Both the position numbers and the translations under genes were made by a program. Below are positions 56,001 through 62,000 of a DNA stretch of 64,000 nt, in pieces. How positions within the stretch are numbered: position 1 is the stretch's first letter; each line of letters opens with the position of its first letter. The stretch comes from Nectonema munidae (lineage: Eukaryota; Nematomorpha; Nectonematoida; Nectonematidae), in contig JAUIRK010000320.1 in assembly GCA_030549495.1 (NCBI GenBank), positions 1 to 64,000 on the forward strand, read 5' to 3'. Under the pieces are notes generated by a model. That model was not told the DNA's origin. It worked only from the letters and a program-made list of their open reading frames with translations, and made no database searches.

Positions 56001-59000
56001 CCAGTTATAAAGTTGCTTATGTGACACCATTGTTTATATGGCAATGCTTAGAAGATATCTTTTTTGAATTAACTTATTTAGTATGGGGTGAATTGAATTC
56101 TACAGTAAATTGTGCTGTTTCTTGAATAAATTACAGGAAGTTTGCTTTAGTTAAAACCAAAATGTTTAATCTGATAAAATTTCAGATTCGTAAACAGTTG
56201 TTTTGTTTAGCGTCCACTTTACCTCTGGAAACAAGAAGTACTCTTTCCTCTTTGCACAGTAGCTTCACTTCGACTCCCAATCGCCTTGAAAATGGCCTCT
56301 TTTCAACGAATTCATTGACGTCCCTGCTGCATTCTCACCATTCGCATGCCCTAGGTTTCAGTGCTATGAATCAGAATTCTATCCCTCAAACTGGCGAAGT
56401 CGTTTCGTAAGTCTTTAAGTTACTAGTTTCTTATTTGTTTCCTTTAATTGTTCGTTTTTTCATCCGATTCCCAGATTCTTCCTTTTTTTTCTGAAGCAGA
56501 ATATTTAAAAAAAATTTAATTTATGTCTAACTCGTTGTAAAAATTCTATCTTTGCTAACCAGGTTCTCTTCTTTTGATTCGCTCAAAGGAGCCTGGATAG
56601 AGTTTTTTTACGTATGTTCATTTGTGGAAAAATGAAGAGCACTTGGTTTAATTGACTAAGCATTACAAATTGCTGCATCAAGCATCCAAGTAAAAACAGA
56701 ATAATGCTATTTTAGCCCTTAATATTAATATTCTGATTGAAACGACATTGTTATCCATCCATCTGACAACTATTATATTAAAATTTTAATGTGTACATGG
56801 AGAAGACGTTCTTCCTCTTTCTTTTTTACACATTTCTTTTTGAGAAAGAAGTGAAAATGTAGAGGAGCGTTTTCGTTTAGCGTTTTCGTAAAAGCATAAC
56901 CTGAAGATAGGGGTTTTTCTTCATTAGCTTTTCTGATAAAAACAAAGAATCGCAAAAAAGAAATAAGGCAAATTCCTTTTATCTTAACGAAGTTTTCAAT
57001 AGCGTTCAAAATTGTTGTGCCAACTTTTCACTACACTTTTTCTGCTACTTTTTATAAACAGATTATAACCTTGATAAAAAGCGAAGTGTGTAAGATAACC
57101 ATCATACGAGCACTGCAGGTACACCAAACTTTATAACCAAATATGATTGGTTTACTTATTACGCACTGTTTGTAGGAATGTTTGGCAAAGTATTCGATCA
57201 TTGATTCTTCACGTGCTTGTGTTGCAACAAAGTACTTCATGATTTTTTATTCAAATGATTGGACAAACTACGAACCTTAAAACCATTTGTCTTTCAGTCT
57301 ATTGATTCATCATTTGCGAAGTGAAGAAATTCTATCAATTTCTCGGATCTATTCTTTCTCATACCGTTATATATCATTTCATTTTTAACATCACTCCTAC
57401 CTTCTCGATATAAATGCCTAGAAGGTACAGTAGCATATCAAAAAATCTAGAGAATTCCGAGAAACACTTTCAGTTCTTCGTTTTCAATTAAAAAATTCAA
57501 ATTTATTTAAATTTCAGTATATTATTGTTTCCTCACAAATAAAACTCAAATTTCTTTATCAAAAAAAGGTCAAACAATTCACGAGAATTCATATTTCTAA
57601 ATTGAGAAAAATCACTCATAGGAAAAATGGGAAAACTTGGATTGAAAAGACTACCTCCATTTATCCAATCATCTTCATTTGTATCGAGACTCAGTTCATA
57701 TATAGCCTTTGTATTTGTTTCTGCAAACAATTGCCCACTACTTAAATTTCCATGTATCCTCCACTATCTTCATCAGTTTAGTCTTCATCTGTCAAACGGT
57801 CGCTTTGGGGGTTCAATAAATATTTCGGGAATATAACTTGTTGAATCATTAAAAAACATTCATCATTAGATATCACGTGTAAAGATCTGGAATTTTTTCT
57901 AACTAAAAATACACGACTAGAAAATTTTAATAGAATTTTTAAAACAGTTTTTGTCAGAAAGCTAAAACCTGCTGTATTGCAAAAGACATAAGTAGTGCTT
58001 TTCAAAAATTTTGCAGTTTTAAATTTTTATTATATTCTCTCAGGGAACATGGTTAAAAATAGTTGTGAACAAAATGTTATAAATGGTTTGATCAAGGACG
58101 CGCAACCTTCCAATTATTGACATGGAAAAACTATTTTAAATGGGCGGAACATTTTTAAAATATATGTGCTAGAATATTTCATTTTTTTACTTATTTTTTT
58201 AATATTTCAAAGTTCATTAAAGTATTCAATTTTTTGGCACTATTATTCCAGGTTAAAATTTCGCTTTATATAAAAACTACAAGTTAAAAGTGAATATAAA
58301 TAGTAAATTATAATTTTTTTTAAATTTTGTTCAGCGACCAGGTTGTAGTTATTGAGATAAGTTACTAGTTGCTTGAATATTATACGTTCAGTATAACAAA
58401 GGATAAATTTGAAATTGGCCTAAGATTTATCAAGTGATTTATGTCTAAACTGTGACTTTTTAGTACATGGTCAGGATAGAATAATTATCAATAAAAAATG
58501 GTATAAAAGTCCCAGTAATTTTGAAAATATTTCTAAAGTTAATATATCAGCTCGGCAAAGCGTTATCATGTATTTTGTTATAACATCTTTAATTTCATCA
58601 GCACCTAGGAGCTTCTTACAAAAATTCCATCTTTTGAATGAAAAATCAATTAAATTTTTCTCTCAAGTCACTCATTGCAATACTTACCATACCCATAGTG
58701 ATAAATGTATTTTCTTTTTTTTAATTGCATATGGATTGCTTCATAAAAATGTTCACATAATCATTTAAATATTATTTTTTATTTGGTTTTAATAACACAT
58801 TACATTCATTCCTACTTTTTTCATCATTATCTCATTTTGATTTGCTATAGTTTGATCTACACGTTCTAAAAGACGATTCATTTTCAATGTTGACTTAAAA
58901 TTAATGCTTTTATATTTTCTGTATTTGAATCAATTATTGTTTTCAGTTTGATTATTGTTATTAAAATTTTCAACTGGAATTAGATCACTAATGCTACAAG

Positions 59001-62000
59001 GTGAAATTGTAGAATCAACATTATTAATTGCTTGATATTCATAAAAGAAAATATTATCAATGCAATAACCAGCAACATTAGTCCGTTCATTTATAACTTG
59101 GTAAAAAGAAAATACTGAGTTCTTTAATATTCTTTAACATGAGACTTATCAGCATCAAAATGTGTTTTCAAGTCTCCGAGCAGAATTTTGCCATTTTTAT
59201 AAAAGTTTAAACAAAATCTCTGATTTCCCCTAAAAAAAAGTAGTCAAGCTTTGTGATGTTATTTTATATATTAGAATAAATAAACTTTTCTTTGTTGCCC
59301 AGATTTAAAAGAAATGCATTCTTTAATCAGGGATATATTCTTTTAAAAATTAATAGCAACTCCAACACCTCTTGAGTTGCTACTTTAAACCTGTTGTATG
59401 CATAGATTTTCATAAAATAAATATGTAGTCTGCCATTTTTAAAATTTTTCATTGAAATTTCGCATATCAGAGAAAAATCTATAGAGTGCAAATTCATATA
59501 ATCTAAAATACTAACATATCTTCTGCAAATGAGGGAACATTCCATAACAAAAAAATTTGTTTTCAAACTTTTACTGCAAGGTTTTTGAATAGTATTTTGC
59601 TTAAATTTTTCAAGAAAAATATGGCATAACGATGAATTGACTGAATTTTTATCATTCCATTCCAGCCTTCTTTTTTGCACTAAATACGATTAACTTTTTT
59701 TTACTTGTTTTCACAAATAACTTTCGTGTTCAAATGAACAAGAAGCAGAGCAAGCGTCATTTTGCATTCTGTTTTCAAGTGTCTCTACTCTTGATAACCT
59801 CTTTGCAAAATTCCAATTAAAAACGCTACAACAATTGAATCCAACAAAAAGTTCATTCTTTATGAGCTTTTTCATGTCATTTATTGTTTTTGTACCATAA
59901 AATTTGTCTAAGTTAATTTCTATTTAAGCAAGATAGACCTAAGAAAACTATTTTTCCAATGGGAACGATATTTGACACACTTTTAGTTTTTGAGAAGGAA
60001 AATCTCCTCTTTTATTTTTAAAGGTTTTCTTGACTTTAACACTTGATGATACAAAATTATGTTCAATTGCTTTTAAATCGACATCTTTATTTTCATCTTT
60101 ACAAATAGCAATGTCAACCTCGTTTTTCTAGCAACATCAGCATAACTTTGTTTTCAATTAATTTCTAACTTTTTAGAGTGGGTATTTTTTCAATTTATTA
60201 ACTTTTTGATGATATCATTTATTTTGCCATCCATGTAATTGAATTTGGATTGGGACGATTACAAGTCTGTGATCCAATGAGCACAATAAATTTACAATTA
60301 ATAGTTTGTAATTACCATATTTATGCATATAGTCATATATACAGTACATTAAAAACTTGATGCTTTTTCATACTTCATGAATTAAGAAGCAAACAGTACA
60401 ATATATGTGTTGTTAAATGACTTATATTACATCGTTTTTGAGTGTGAATTAGTTCTTTTCATATTCCCTTCTATATATTCGACTCAAGCCAGAATTAATT
60501 ATATATTTATATTAATTAAAAATTACATTTAAGATCTTTAAAAAAATCATTTATATTAATTAAAATGCTTTTTATATTTTTTTACAAAATTAGGAATCAA
60601 TACAGGTGTTCTTTATTTAGAACAATAGCAATATTACTTTTTTTATTGGCATAAAGTAACGTGAACTAACTTTTTCAGCCAATAATTTTATCTATCCCAC
60701 GAGTGTTTTTTATTACTGCAAAGATGATCCTCCCTGATCGACCTAGCTTATTAGAGCGTTTTAAATAATGTTTATCCGTTGTAATCAAAAATTACTCCAA
60801 ATAATCGAATATGATATTTTTTTTACACAAATAGCGTTTTTATCTTCAGAAAGTTGTGGTCTTTGATGATTCTAAATATTTACAATAAAAAGGGTATGAA
60901 ATGTTTTTTTCTAATCAAAATCTGAATTTTAGAAATGAAAAAATCAGTATCATATTTACTATGAAGACTCGCCCTAAACCTGACTGTGTCTATCTTTTAT
61001 CAAAGGTTGAAAAATCTATCTTTTATCCATAGATATCATGCCATTCGAAAGCGTAGCTCGTTAGCGAAATTCTACGTTTCACTCGATTGACCACCTTATC
61101 TTCTTAATTTCTTCCCTTTTTGGCGGCAGTGAGCGTTTCGGGTTTTCGGCCGATCCGTCGACTTTGTTTTCGTTGGCCGTTTTGGAGTTCACAGGGGGTC
61201 GTTCGTCTGAACCCCTCGCGACCATAACAAACGTACAAAAAACGGCTAAAAGCAAAAGTCAGTTTGTTTTTATGATAATCTAAAACCACAAAGCTTAAAA
61301 TCTCAATCTAACAAGTTAAGTTAGTTAACTCTTTCATTTTCCTATAATAACTGAACACTTTTCATAGATTTCGAGAATATACAAAAATTTGCAAATTTAC
61401 TGAATTTTAATGCAAAGCTTTATTATACACAGTTCTTAGTTACAATGAACACACAAAACATATTTTATTCCAAGTGAATTGCTTTTTTTTCGTTGTGGCA
61501 ACTTTCACCTCAAAAGGTTCCGCTTCGCCTCTCTCTCCCTTTGCCTTGTCCTCTTCCTTGTTTTGTGTCTTGTGGAATCTCTCCTGCTCCTCACTGTAAT
61601 CACCAAGATTACCAGGAATCGTCGAGGTGGCTAAACAAGAAATACTAATGCTCCTTTGCCCCTAGTTTTTCGTATGCAGTAAGCTCTTACGACCAATGCT
61701 TGTAATTATCAGCTTTGTGATTTCCCAAAAGTTTGTCCTACATCGTGAAGGACCCCAAGCTTTAACCAACCCGTTCATATGTTAGGAGTCAGATCCCTCA
61801 TGACGTTCGATCTGAGGTCCATCGAAGTGCCACCTTTAGCTTTTCGATGGAAAGCCTGGAAATTGCCTGCATATGTACTTGAAGCAATCCCCATCTTTGT
61901 TCAACCCTTAACAAACGCTTCTGAGCCCAGTTTTTGTGCAATGGAGGGAAGATGTTCTTCCCTGGGTACCAAAGGCTCTTGTGACTTGGTGTGCCGTTCG

